From Corynebacterium frankenforstense (GTDB lineage: Bacteria; Actinomycetota; Actinomycetes; Mycobacteriales; Mycobacteriaceae): a stretch of 64,000 nucleotides of DNA. The translations under genes and the position numbers were made by a program. Shown in pieces: positions 51,503 through 60,833 of this stretch (its first letter is position 1; each line of letters starts with the position of its first letter). The notes under the pieces were generated by a model. That model saw only the letters and a list, made by a program, of their open reading frames with translations. It was not told where the DNA came from and ran no database searches. The stretch lies in NCBI RefSeq assembly GCF_030211955.1, contig NZ_JASODI010000006.1, positions 60,158 through 124,157 of the forward strand, given 5' to 3'.

Positions 51503-52081
51503 ATGACACGCATCGTCGACGTCGCCCAGTACATCGTCGAGCGCCAGCCCGACGTCGACCGCATGAAGCTGCAGAAGCTTTGCTTCTACTCCCAGGCCTG
51601 GCACCTCGCCTGGGCGGGAGGACGCCTTTTCGAGGAGGACATGCAGGGTTGGACGTACGGCCCTGTCGCGCCTCGGCTCTGGAAGGCCGTGAAACTGGCC
51701 GAGAACGATGCACGGTCCTCCTCCGCTCCCGTCGAGAGCATCCGAGGCGGTGATTCCTCGCGACTCTCCGAGTACGAGCGCGCGGTCATCGAGGCCGTGG
51801 TGGCTCACTACGGCGATCTGAAGGGGACGGTCCTCTCCGACAAGAGCCACAGCACTCGCACGTGGCGGGAGAGCCGCGCGGGCCTGACGAGGACGGACCG
51901 CGGGAACGTCCCGCTCAGTCTGAAGACGCTGAGGGCGGAGGCCGTGGCGTCCTCCATGACCGGCGAGTCGCCGACCCCTCCCGCGATATTTCCCCCCGTC
52001 AGCGCGGATGGACTCGCCGCTGCGGTCGACCGCGTGGAACGCCGGAACTGGGACACGCTCCGGGCGCTGGCTGACCTGTGA
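51503..52081 (+). CDS. Panacea (SocA/DUF4065)-domain antitoxin
   Basis: 192 residues. DVAQYIVERQPDVDRMKLQK with LCFYSQAWHLAWAGGRLFEE is the Panacea/SocA signature. In the PanAT class this domain neutralises many unrelated toxins, and the toxin here is a Doc protein starting inside its last codons (GTGA overlap). GAGAGGAGG precedes the ATG. Antitoxin first, toxin second is the common order. GC is slightly below that of the neighbours. Confidence 0.82.
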   Translation: MTRIVDVAQYIVERQPDVDRMKLQKLCFYSQAWHLAWAGGRLFEEDMQGWTYGPVAPRLWKAVKLAENDARSSSAPVESIRGGDSSRLSEYERAVIEAVVAHYGDLKGTVLSDKSHSTRTWRESRAGLTRTDRGNVPLSLKTLRAEAVASSMTGESPTPPAIFPPVSADGLAAAVDRVERRNWDTLRALADL

Positions 52082-52530
52082 ACGACGATTCCTATTGCGA
52101 CGAGACCAAACGCCAGGTCGAGGCGCTGAAGGACGCGGCCCGCACCGCCAACCGGCGGTGCGGGGCACGCATCGATCCCGTGCACGGCCCCGAGCACTAT
52201 CGCGGGTACGGAGTGGACGAAAAGGCCCTCGACTCCGCGATCTCGGCCGCGTTCCAGACAATATTCGGCGAACCGGCCTTCCCGACCGTGTTCGAGCGCG
52301 CGGCGGCTCTCATCGCGTATCTCGCGAGAAGGCACGCATTCGACGACGGAAACAAGCGCACATCCCTCAGCGTCGCGCTGGCCTACCTTGAGAGCCGGGG
52401 CGTGGTCGTGACCGCACCGAAGCAGGCGATGATCGACCTGATTCAGGAGATCGTCGGATCGAAGGCGGCCCCACGCCAGGAAGACATCAAGCGGGTGGCC
52501 AAGCTCCTGCTGGAATGGTCCAGTCTCTGA
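52078..52530 (+). CDS. doc: Doc/Fic-fold toxin
   Basis: 150 residues from a GTG overlapping the antitoxin stop. HAFDDGNKRTS (86-96) is the catalytic loop HxFxDGNKRT of Doc/Fic proteins; Doc of phage P1 phosphorylates EF-Tu, Fic proteins AMPylate. The ending IKRVAKLLLEWS is the last helix. All catalytic residues are present, so an active toxin is expected. Confidence 0.88.
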   Translation: MNDDSYCDETKRQVEALKDAARTANRRCGARIDPVHGPEHYRGYGVDEKALDSAISAAFQTIFGEPAFPTVFERAAALIAYLARRHAFDDGNKRTSLSVALAYLESRGVVVTAPKQAMIDLIQEIVGSKAAPRQEDIKRVAKLLLEWSSL

Positions 52531-52539
52531 TTCAACCCC

Positions 52540-53760
52540 TCACGCGAACGCGGCGATCCCCGTCAGCTTCCGGCCGAGGATGAGCGTGTGCACCTCGTCG
52601 GTGCCCTCGTAGGTGCGCACGGACTCGAGGTTGACCGCGTGCCGCAGCGGCGAGTGCTCGGTGGTGATGCCGTTGCCGCCGAAGACGGTGCGCGCCTCGC
52701 GGGCGATCTCGATGGCGGTGCGGCAGTTGGCCAGCTTGGCGGCGGAGATCATGTGCGGCTCGAGCGTCCCGGCGTCCTTGGCCCGGCCCAGCCGCAGGGC
52801 GAGCAGCTGGCCCTGGTTGAGCGCGACGGTCATGTCCACCAGCTTCTTCTGCGTCAGCTGGAAGCCGGCCAACGGGGTGTCGAACTGCCGGCGGCTACCG
52901 GCGTAGTCCAGCGCGGCCTCGATGGAGTCGCGCGCAGCGCCCATCGCGCCCCAGGCGATGCCGTAACGGGCCTCGTTGAGGCAGAGGAACGGCCCGCGCA
53001 TGCCGGGGTTTTCCGGCAGGATCGCCTCGGCGTCGAGCTCCACGCCGCGCAGCTCGATGTCGCACTGCAGCGAGGCGCGCATGGACAGCTTCGACTCGAT
53101 GGGCGTGGCGGTGAAGCCGGCCGCGTCGGTCGGCACGATGAACCCGCGCACCTGCTCGTCCACGCCCTCCCTGAGGCGGGACTCGTCGAGCACCCCGGCG
53201 GCGCGCGCGGAGTCGTTGTCCACCTTCGCCCAGATGATCGCCACATCCGCGATCGAGGCCAGCCCGATCCAGCGCTTGGCGCCGTCGAGGATCCAGCGCC
53301 CGCCGTCGAAGCGGGCGCGGGTGGTCATCCCGGCCGGGTCGGAACCGGCCTCGGGCTCGGTCAGGCCGAAGCAGCCGATGAGCTCGCCGGCGGCCATGCC
53401 AGGCAGCCACTTCTCCTTCTGCTCCTCCGAGCCGTGCTTGGAGATCGCGCTCATCGCCAGCGAGCCCTGCACGGAGATCACCGTGCGCAGGCCGGAGTCG
53501 CCGGCCTCCATCTCCTGCATGGCGATGCCGTACTCGACGGCGCTGCGCCCGGGGCAGCCGTGGCCTTTGAGGTGCATGCCGAACAGGCCGAGCCCGGCCA
53601 TCTCGGGGATCAGCTCGACGGGCAGGTGGGCGGCGTCGAACCAGGCGCCGATGTCGGGGCGCACGCGCCGGTCGACGAAGTCGGCGATGCGGTCGCGCAC
53701 CTCCAGTTCCTCGGCGCTGAACTCGGATTCGATGTCCATCAGGTCGGTCACGCTCGGCAT
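52540..53760 (-). CDS. gcdH: glutaryl-CoA dehydrogenase-like acyl-CoA dehydrogenase
   Basis: 406 residues. CFGLTEPEAGSDPAGMTTRA and WILDGAKRWIGLASIADVAI are the FAD/substrate signatures; YEGTDEVHTLILGRKLTGI contains the catalytic Glu385. The GSEEQKEKWLPGMAAGE block and overall length match the glutaryl-CoA dehydrogenase branch, which decarboxylates glutaryl-CoA to crotonyl-CoA. Context agrees: a LysR regulator, a CaiB/BaiF CoA-transferase and a dicarboxylate-type permease follow. The specific substrate is inference. Confidence 0.75.
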   Translation of the reverse strand: MPSVTDLMDIESEFSAEELEVRDRIADFVDRRVRPDIGAWFDAAHLPVELIPEMAGLGLFGMHLKGHGCPGRSAVEYGIAMQEMEAGDSGLRTVISVQGSLAMSAISKHGSEEQKEKWLPGMAAGELIGCFGLTEPEAGSDPAGMTTRARFDGGRWILDGAKRWIGLASIADVAIIWAKVDNDSARAAGVLDESRLREGVDEQVRGFIVPTDAAGFTATPIESKLSMRASLQCDIELRGVELDAEAILPENPGMRGPFLCLNEARYGIAWGAMGAARDSIEAALDYAGSRRQFDTPLAGFQLTQKKLVDMTVALNQGQLLALRLGRAKDAGTLEPHMISAAKLANCRTAIEIAREARTVFGGNGITTEHSPLRHAVNLESVRTYEGTDEVHTLILGRKLTGIAAFA

Positions 53761-53890
53761 GTCGTTCTCCCTCTCGGCTGCGCCCTCGGCGGGGCGGTCG
53801 GTGTCAGGTAGGTGGCTGCCATCTTGGCGGTCCCGTGCGCGTTGCGTGATGGTTTTGCTTAACGACGTCCCGGCTGTTGCGGCGGCGGTA

Positions 53891-54790
53891 TCAATTCGGC
53901 GTGGGCGTCGCGTAGAGCTCGCGGGCCAGGTCGACGAAGACCTTCAGCGCCTGGCTGCGGTTGTCGCGGCGCCACACGAGGCGCAGGTCGAGGGTGGGCC
54001 GGCCGGGCAGGCGGGAGAAGGAGACCCCGTGGGCGGTGAGGTTCTCGCGGATGGAGTCGAGGGTCAGTGCCACGCCCATGCCGGCGCCGACGAAGAGGAA
54101 CTGCGTCATCGAGTCGGGGGCGACCTGGCCGACCTGGGCGGTGAAGCCGGCGGCGCGGGCCTGGTAGTTCAGGCGGTTCTGCAGGCCGGCGGACAGCCCG
54201 CCGGGCAGCACGATCCAGTTCTCGGCGGCCAGCTCGGAGAAGTCGATGTCGTCCTGGCCGGCGAGCCGGTGGTCGTCGGGGAGTGCGACGAGGAGCTCCT
54301 CGCGGGCGACGACTATCGACTCGATCTCGTTGGGCCAGGTGTCCCAGCGGCCGAACGTGGCGTCGAGGGTGCCTGCGGTGACCTGGCCGATGCCCTCGGG
54401 CGAGAGGCAGCCGGAATGCAGGTTGAGCTCGATGCCGGGGTGGGTGCGGGCCAGCTCGCGGGCGAGGGTGCCCACCCCACGCTGGAAGGAGGTGCCGGAG
54501 AAGCCGACGGCGATGCGCCCGGTGCGCCCGGAGGCGGCGTCACGCACGGCCTGCTCGGCGCGGCGGGCGGCGGCGACGAGCTCGCGGGCGGGCTCGACGA
54601 GGGCGGAGCCGGCGGGGGTGAGGGCGACGTGCCGGGTGGAGCGGGCGAAGAGTTCGGCGCCGAGGTTGGTCTCGAGCTGCTTGATCATGCGGGACAGGGG
54701 CGGCTGCGCCATGTGCAGGCGCTTGGCGGCGTGGCCGAAGTGCAGTTCGTCGGCGAGGACGAGGAAGGCCTGTGCCTCACGGACCTCCAC
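53891..54790 (-). CDS. LysR-family regulator
   Basis: 299 residues from a GTG at 54790 that has GGAAGGAG well placed; the upstream extension is a tandem repeat and not conserved. Helix-turn-helix EVREAQAFLVLADELHFGHA with AKRLHMAQPPLSRMIKQLE; periplasmic-binding-like effector domain behind it. It lies between the GcdH-like gene and the CoA-transferase, the place of GcdR in glutarate clusters. The 54805-54845 segment has GGTCGCGGGTCTTGTC repeated two and a half times. Confidence 0.8.
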   Translation of the reverse strand: MEVREAQAFLVLADELHFGHAAKRLHMAQPPLSRMIKQLETNLGAELFARSTRHVALTPAGSALVEPARELVAAARRAEQAVRDAASGRTGRIAVGFSGTSFQRGVGTLARELARTHPGIELNLHSGCLSPEGIGQVTAGTLDATFGRWDTWPNEIESIVVAREELLVALPDDHRLAGQDDIDFSELAAENWIVLPGGLSAGLQNRLNYQARAAGFTAQVGQVAPDSMTQFLFVGAGMGVALTLDSIRENLTAHGVSFSRLPGRPTLDLRLVWRRDNRSQALKVFVDLARELYATPTPN

Positions 54791-55062
54791 GGCGGGCTCC
54801 TTCCGGTCGCGGGTCTTGTCGGTCGCGGGTCTTGTCGGTCGCGGGTGGATCGCGGCCAAGGGGCGGATCGCGCTCGCGGGTGGATTGATACCGAATGCGA
54901 GACCAACTTATCCGACTGTATGCCGTACGTCACCTTTTGCATACATTTAGGGTCCACCTCACTGCGTTAGGTGCCGGAAACGGTTCCGGTACCCGCGCCG
55001 GTTCCTCAGAGCCCGACGCGCCTGAGGAATGACCCCGACGCCCCCTACAACGAGGAGAGACG

Positions 55063-56277
55063 ATGACCCGACCGCCGCAGGACACCAGAGCCGAGGACGA
55101 CGAGGCCGCGCCGAGCGGGCCGCTGGCCGGCGTGGTCGTCGCCGACTTCTCCCGGGTTCTCGCCGGGCCGTACGCCACGATGCTGCTGGCGGACCTGGGC
55201 GCGACCGTCGTCAAGGTCGAGTCGCCTGGTGGTGACGACACCCGCGAGTGGCGCCCGCCGGTGCGCGACGGGGTGAGCACCTACTACCTGAGCGTCAACC
55301 GCAACAAGCGCTCCATCGCGCTGAACCTCAAGGACCCGGAGGACCTCGCCACGGCGCACCGGCTGGTGGGCGCGGCGGACGTGTTCATCGAGAACTTCAA
55401 GCCCGGCGGGCTGGCCAAGTTCGGCCTGGACCCGGAGTCGGTGGCCGAGCGGTGGCCGCGGCTGGTGCACGCCTCGATCACCGGTTTCGGCACCGCCGGC
55501 GGGGCGAATCTTCCCGGCTACGACATGCTGGTGCAGGCGACCAGCGGGCTGATGACGATCACCGGTGCGGCCGACGGCCCGCCGCAGAAGGCGGGCGTGG
55601 CGATCTTCGACGTGATCACCGGCCTGCACGCCGCGGTGGGGATCCTCGCGGCGCTGCGCGAGCGGGAGGCCTCCGGGAAGGGCCAGCACATCGCGCTGAA
55701 CCTGCAGTCCTCGGCGCTCTCGGGCCTGGTCAACGCGGCCGGGGCGGTGGTCGCCGGCGGGGTGGAGCCGCGCCGGCTGGGCAACATCCACCCCTCGCTG
55801 TTCCCCTACGGGCCGTTCGCCGCGGCCGACCGCGAGGTGGTGATCGCCTGCGGCAACGACGCGCAGTTCGGCAGGCTCGTCGCCGCGCTCGGGGCACCGG
55901 GGCTGGCGGCCGACGAGCGGTTCGCCACGATGGAGCAGCGCAACGCCCACCGCGGGGACCTGCAGGAGCTTCTCGAGGAGCGGCTGGCCGCCGGCACCGC
56001 CGACGAGTGGACGCAGCGGCTGCGCGAGGTCGGCGTGCCGGCGGCGCCGATCATGAGCATCGGCGAGGGTGTGGCCTTCGCCGAGGAGCTCGGCCTCAAC
56101 CCGGTGGTCGACGCCTGCGGGGTGCCCACGGTCGCCGACCCGATGGGTTTCTCGCGAACGCCGGTCGACTACCGGCTGGCCCCGCCCGCGGTCGACGAAC
56201 ACCGCGCGGAGATCCTCGCGTGGTTGGCGGAACGCGAGTCGTCGACGGCGGCCGATACCCCGGAGACAGGGAGGTGA
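55063..56277 (+). CDS. CaiB/BaiF family CoA-transferase
   Basis: 404 residues behind GAGGAGA. Family blocks: VVADFSRVLAGPYATMLLAD, LGATVVKVESPGGDDTREW, SVNRNKRSIALNLKDPEDL, and the catalytic Asp154 in YDMLVQATSGLM. Class III enzymes move CoA between carboxylic acids through an aspartyl-CoA intermediate. Beside a GcdH-like dehydrogenase it may activate glutarate with succinyl-CoA as donor. The permease gene begins 6 nt after its stop, so they are cotranscribed. Confidence 0.82.
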   Translation: MTRPPQDTRAEDDEAAPSGPLAGVVVADFSRVLAGPYATMLLADLGATVVKVESPGGDDTREWRPPVRDGVSTYYLSVNRNKRSIALNLKDPEDLATAHRLVGAADVFIENFKPGGLAKFGLDPESVAERWPRLVHASITGFGTAGGANLPGYDMLVQATSGLMTITGAADGPPQKAGVAIFDVITGLHAAVGILAALREREASGKGQHIALNLQSSALSGLVNAAGAVVAGGVEPRRLGNIHPSLFPYGPFAAADREVVIACGNDAQFGRLVAALGAPGLAADERFATMEQRNAHRGDLQELLEERLAAGTADEWTQRLREVGVPAAPIMSIGEGVAFAEELGLNPVVDACGVPTVADPMGFSRTPVDYRLAPPAVDEHRAEILAWLAERESSTAADTPETGR

Positions 56278-56283
56278 TCTCCG

Positions 56284-57633
56284 ATGGGCATCGTCGCTCT
56301 CATCGTCCTGATCGGCGCGACCGTCGTCGTCAATGTCATTCTCAAGCGTGACATCGCCGAGGCCTTGTTCGTGGGGTTGGTCGGCACCTGCCTCGTCGGT
56401 GGACTCCAGGCGCCGCAACTGCTCTGGTACGGGGTGACCTCGGCACTCGCCTCTGAGGTCACCTTCGCAGCCATGGCCTTCGTGTTCATGGGGATCATCG
56501 TGCAGTCGACCGGCCTGATCGACCGGCTCATCACGATCCTCGACTCCATCTTCGGGCGACTGCGCGGCGGCGCCGGCTACGTTTCGACGGTCGGTGCCGC
56601 GATGATCGGCCTGATCGCCGGAAACGGGGCTGGCAACGCCGCGACCGTCGGCACCGTCACAATCCCGTGGATGAAGGAGACCGGCTGGAGCTCGAACCGC
56701 TCCGCGACCATCATCGCGGGCAACGCCGGACTGGGCATCGCACTGCCGCCGAACTCCACGATGTTCATCCTGCTCGCGATGCCCGCGGCGGCGGGCGCCT
56801 CGCCCTCGAGCGTCTACGTCGCCCTCGCCTGCGCGGGCGGCTACGCGGTCCTCTACCGACTGTTCGTCATCGGGATGTGGACACGCAAAGACGGCGTGCC
56901 GCGCACCCCTCACGAGAAGATGGTCCCCTTCCCCACGGCGCTGCGGCGAGGATGGACCTCACCGTTCATCTTCCTCGGGATCATCATCCCGGTGATCCTC
57001 ACCGTGGGCCCGCTGGCCAAGTGGTTCACCGAGAGCACGCCCATCGGCGAGGAGGGACTCGGCTCGATCTCGATCATCGTGTGGGTGCCCATCCTGATCA
57101 CGATCATCGCCCTGATCGAGGGGCGCCACCGGATCCGCCAGAACAACGAGCACTTCCGGGTCCAGCTGGCCAAGGACGCCGGCCAGTTCGCGACGGTGGG
57201 CATCTCGCTCTTCGCCGCGCTCGCAGCGGCGAACGTCATGCAGAAGCTTGGGCTCAGCGAGCAGCTCGAGGGCTGGCTGGACACGTTGAGCCTGCCGAAG
57301 ATGGTGCTGCTGGGGCTCATCATCGTCATCGTCGTGATCGTGGCGACCCCGCTGTCCTCCACCGCGACGGCCGCCTCGGTCGGCGCCCCTGCGCTCGCCG
57401 CACTGGTCTCGGTGGGAATCGACCCGACGGTCGCGATCATCGTGCTGCTGCTGTGCACGTCCACGGAGGGCGCGTCCCCGCCCATCGGTGCGCCCATCTA
57501 CCTCGCGGCGGCCATGGCCAAGGCGGATCCGCCGAAGATGTTCCCCGCCCTGATCGCGTTCTACGTCCTACCGGTGATGCTGCTCGCCTGGGTGATCGGC
57601 ATGGGCATACTCCCGCTGTGGATACCCGGCTGA
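56284..57633 (+). CDS. TRAP-type (DctM-like) large permease
   Basis: 449 residues, about twelve membrane segments. GLIAGNGAGNAATVGTVTIP and GNAGLGIALPPNSTMFIL are DctM-like substrate loops; STEGASPPIGAPIYLAAAMA is the second. It would carry the substrate of the neighbouring acyl-CoA enzymes. No periplasmic binding protein (DctP) gene is present nearby, and the expected small subunit DctQ may be the 91-residue protein downstream. A distinct ion-transporter family with similar loops is possible. Confidence 0.7.
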   Translation: MGIVALIVLIGATVVVNVILKRDIAEALFVGLVGTCLVGGLQAPQLLWYGVTSALASEVTFAAMAFVFMGIIVQSTGLIDRLITILDSIFGRLRGGAGYVSTVGAAMIGLIAGNGAGNAATVGTVTIPWMKETGWSSNRSATIIAGNAGLGIALPPNSTMFILLAMPAAAGASPSSVYVALACAGGYAVLYRLFVIGMWTRKDGVPRTPHEKMVPFPTALRRGWTSPFIFLGIIIPVILTVGPLAKWFTESTPIGEEGLGSISIIVWVPILITIIALIEGRHRIRQNNEHFRVQLAKDAGQFATVGISLFAALAAANVMQKLGLSEQLEGWLDTLSLPKMVLLGLIIVIVVIVATPLSSTATAASVGAPALAALVSVGIDPTVAIIVLLLCTSTEGASPPIGAPIYLAAAMAKADPPKMFPALIAFYVLPVMLLAWVIGMGILPLWIPG

Positions 57634-57679
57634 CCGCCCTCGAACCTGAACTCAAGATCAGAAACCAGGGAGTTGCCCC

Positions 57680-57955
57680 ATGAACATCTTCTTCGCGATC
57701 ATCCGCACGCTTTTTCTTTTCACACTTTTTTGTTTCGTAGCGGGTGGAATGTTGATCGTCGCCGTTCAGACGGCGGGCCTGATCGGCATGCAGCCCGGGT
57801 GGGTCACCGACATCTACGAGCAGTTCGGCCCGTGGGTGTTCTCGGCGTCCTCGATCTGCGCGATCCTCGCGTTCGTACTGAAGTTCCGCCCGCACCCGGA
57901 GCACCACCATCACCACAGAAACGGGGAGCACGGCACACACGAACACGAGAGCTGA
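57680..57955 (+). CDS. small membrane protein with His-rich tail
   Basis: 91 residues behind GGGAG. Two hydrophobic helices (TLFLFTLFCFVAGGMLIVAV and PWVFSASSICAILAFVLKF) and a tail PHPEHHHHHRNGEHGTHEHE with ten histidines. It follows the permease by 46 nt and may be its small partner; the tail looks like a metal-binding segment. I do not recognise a family. Confidence 0.6.
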   Translation: MNIFFAIIRTLFLFTLFCFVAGGMLIVAVQTAGLIGMQPGWVTDIYEQFGPWVFSASSICAILAFVLKFRPHPEHHHHHRNGEHGTHEHES

Positions 57956-57975
57956 GCGTCGAGAAACCCCAAAGG

Positions 57976-58077
57976 TCAGGCACTTACCCTGACGGGAGAG
58001 GCCGAGAACCCTCCGGAGCATCCATGATCCGGCCCCGGACAGACAATGAAGACGTTGGAGTCGATGAGGTAGGTCAT
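57976..58077 (-). pseudogene. PIN-like DUF4411 toxin, truncated
   Basis: Begins with an ATG overlapping the stop of the upstream gene. MTYLIDSNVFI is the N-terminus of DUF4411 PIN-like proteins with its first metal Asp; after 33 residues the frame ends. Full-length members have about 160 residues, and no further part is seen downstream. Confidence 0.6.
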
Positions 58078-59193
58078 GCCGCTCCCCGCCGCGCCAGTTG
58101 GGCGTCGAGACTCCCGATCTTCAGGTTTGTCAGGCTCATCGTCTCCGTGTAGCTGGTGCCGCCGGCCAGGACGTCGGAGAGGATGGCCGCCAGGGCCGTC
58201 TTGCCGACCCGGACAGGCACGGTGAGGTGGAAGTTCTCGCCACCCTGGGTCTTCGCCTGGGCGGCCTGAGCTGCCAGGGCGGCCAGACGCCGGGACTCCC
58301 GCCGGAAGACGTCTTCGACGAGATCGGCGTCGACCATCCCCGCATCCTTCACCACCAGCAGCACCAAGAGCTCGGAGCAGCAGTAGCGCCCGGCCAGACG
58401 CTGCGCGTCCTCGACGAGGCTCTCCGCCCGCACCGGCTGCCTGTGGAGGTCCTCCGGAGGCACCAGCACCTGCGCGGCGACGCTGTTGCACCACCGTTCC
58501 GGACCGGTGCCGGCACGTGCCCCCGGAACGCTGTCCGCGCTGACCCCGCTCTCCCCGCGCCAGATGTGCGCACACTCGTGGAGGAAGGAGAACACCTGGC
58601 CGGCTTTTGTGTCGGCCGTGTTGACGAAGATCAAGGGCGCGGTCTCGTCGAAGAGGCTCAGGCCGCGGAACTCGTCGACGGAGAGCTTCCGGTGAGTGTC
58701 ATTGCCCACCACGGAGTTCCGCATGACCAATCCACCGAGCTCCTCAAACCGGTCGACGAGGTGGGTGAGGGCTCTGGCGGTGCCGGATCGTCGCGGCGGT
58801 CTCCTCGACGCCCCAGTCCCGCGCGGAGCCGGGGAAGTCCAGCGGTTCGGCGCCTTCCCGCTCGGCGTAGTCGATGTACCAGTCCTGGACGCGTTGACAG
58901 TGGTAGACGGTGTCGAGGAGTTCGGGACTGACATGCTCCGGTGCGCCGTGCCCGGCCCGGAAATCGGTGACCGGCAGCTCCAGGACCGGCGGTTCGTCGA
59001 GCAGCAGAAAACCGAAGGGCACATGGGTCCGCTTCGCGAGGTCCCGGACCTGCTTGACCGTGGGCTTCGCCTCGCCCTCCAGCCACGCGCGCCACTTCGG
59101 CCACGTCCGTTCGGCCGTCTCGGAGTCCAGACCGGCCCTTTCGGCGGCCCACCGCAGCACTTGGGGGTTGACGTCGGCACGAGGAGCGGCCAT
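58074..59193 (-). pseudogene. ImmA/IrrE metallopeptidase with HTH, frameshifted
   Basis: N-terminal part (59193 to about 58790): MAAPRADVNPQVLRWAAERA, an XRE-like helix-turn-helix with WPKWRAWLEGEAKPTVKQVR. C-terminal part in another frame (about 58790 to 58074): ImmA/IrrE domain with zinc motif FLHECAHIWRG (HExxH) and a long helical tail. A one-base shift near 58775-58795 separates the halves; the stop at 58744 ends the first. These proteins pair with DUF4411 toxins; the partner here is also broken, so decay is more likely than a sequencing error. Confidence 0.75.
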
Positions 59194-59435
59194 CCCGGTA
59201 TCCCTCCCTTTCACAGTCCGCGGGGTGTCTGTCTCTCCGGACGGCGTTGCGCACCCGCCCACCGTCATCATCGCAGGATTCCGGGGCGAACGCCGCCATC
59301 TGATTAGACGGCTCGGCGCGTCTCATGGTTCCGCTGCACGGCGTCACCGCTACACAGCGACTCCGCTGCGCGAACTCCGGTACCGACACGGGACGCGGCG
59401 GACCGAGGAGCCGGCCGACTTCTAGCCCCGCAGGG

Positions 59436-60833
59436 TCACGGTGCCGTCGGGTGGTGGACGGTCACGCTGCCGTCCGAGTGGTGGACGGTCACGCTGCCGT
59501 CCGAGTGGTGGACGATGACCACCACGGTGCCGGCGCCGTAACCCTCCGAGCCACCGCCGGTCTCGCCGAGCTCGGAACCGTCGGAGTCACCCGGCTTGTC
59601 CGGCTCGGGCTTGTCCGGCTCGGGCTTGTCGGGCTGTTCGGGCTTGTCGGGCTGGTCGGGCTTGATGGGCTGCGCTGGCTCCAGCGGGGTCCAGGGCACC
59701 GAATGCCCGGGCTCGCCAGGTTCGGTCGTGCCCGGCTCCGAGGGCTCCGAGGGATCCGAAGGCTCAGTGGTGCCCGGCTTCTCGTCCGGTTTGTCCGAGC
59801 CGTCCTCCTCCGAGTCGCGCGGCTTCGTCGGCTTCGTCGGCCCCTCCGGCTCGTTGGGCTCGGCGGGCTCCGAGGAGGAGCCGTCCGAGCCCGGCTTCGG
59901 GGTCGTGCCTGGGTCGGCCGACTCATCGGAGTCGCCGGGCTTCGAGGGCTTCACAGGCTTGCCGGGCTCGAGGATCCCGCCCGGCACCGAGCCGTTGCCC
60001 GGGACCAGGACGAGGCCACCGGAACCGGTGTCCTCGCCACCTGGCTGCACCGGGGTCGGACGGGCGATGATCGTCGTGCCGTCGCCTCGGCCCGTGGACG
60101 GGGCGGACCCACCGTTGCCGGAACCGCCGTTACCGCCGTTGCCGCCGCCGGAGGGCACCAGAGGCGCGGGCGCCGGAACGGGCACCGGCACGGGCGCAGG
60201 TGCCGGGGCGGGCGCAAGCGCCGGAGCGGGCGCGCCGCCGCCTGCGGGACGGCTGCCACCGGCGGGACGACCGCCGTCGGCGAGGACCGAGGCGTTGCCG
60301 GAGACCCCGGTGCCCTGGCGCGCGGTGCCGGCGCCACCGGTGAGCCCCGGTGCCACGCTCGTACCGCCGGAACCGACCGAACCCGCAGAACCCGCGGACC
60401 CCGCGGACCCGGCCGAACCGCCGCCCTGCGCGATGTTGGCCTGCCCGGCCGGACGCGCCGCAGAGGTGGAGCGAGAACCGGAGGAGGAACGACGCGGGGC
60501 CTTGCCGTCGCGCTCGGCCTCCCAGTCGTCCCACATCAGGTTGAAGCAGTGACCGGTCAGCCCGACGCTGCCGTCGGCGAAGTAGGTGGTGCCCAGCTCC
60601 TCGGCGCGCCAGTCGCCGCAGCCGGAGATCTCCCCCATCGCGCCGCCCGGGCTGAGCCCCTCCGGGCTCTCGCCCAGCTTCGGCCGCTTCAGCCCGTCGC
60701 GCCCCTTCGACCCGGAGGCGTGGGAGCCGACGGAGTCACCCCCGTCTACCCCCGTGTCATCACCGCATGCGGCGAGGCTCAGGACGAGAGGTGCGCAGGC
60801 AAGCGCAGCCAACAAGCCCCGGACACTATTCAT
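59436..60833 (-). CDS. proline/glycine-rich lipoprotein
   Basis: 465 residues. Signal peptide with lipobox LAAC, lipidated Cys23. A short folded segment (about 60-110, ISGCGDWRAEELGTTYFADG, three Cys) is followed by about 350 residues of low complexity: GGSAGSAGSAGSAGS, APAPAPAPVPVPVPAPAP, then PKP/DKPEQPDKPEPDKP repeats suited to spanning the cell wall. The end has HHSDGSVTV twice in a 27-bp repeat. The third copy reads HHPTAP and stops; one base out of frame it would continue PDGTVTLRG to a stop at 59422, so slippage has probably shortened it. No known family. Confidence 0.7.
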   Translation of the reverse strand: MNSVRGLLAALACAPLVLSLAACGDDTGVDGGDSVGSHASGSKGRDGLKRPKLGESPEGLSPGGAMGEISGCGDWRAEELGTTYFADGSVGLTGHCFNLMWDDWEAERDGKAPRRSSSGSRSTSAARPAGQANIAQGGGSAGSAGSAGSAGSVGSGGTSVAPGLTGGAGTARQGTGVSGNASVLADGGRPAGGSRPAGGGAPAPALAPAPAPAPVPVPVPAPAPLVPSGGGNGGNGGSGNGGSAPSTGRGDGTTIIARPTPVQPGGEDTGSGGLVLVPGNGSVPGGILEPGKPVKPSKPGDSDESADPGTTPKPGSDGSSSEPAEPNEPEGPTKPTKPRDSEEDGSDKPDEKPGTTEPSDPSEPSEPGTTEPGEPGHSVPWTPLEPAQPIKPDQPDKPEQPDKPEPDKPEPDKPGDSDGSELGETGGGSEGYGAGTVVVIVHHSDGSVTVHHSDGSVTVHHPTAP

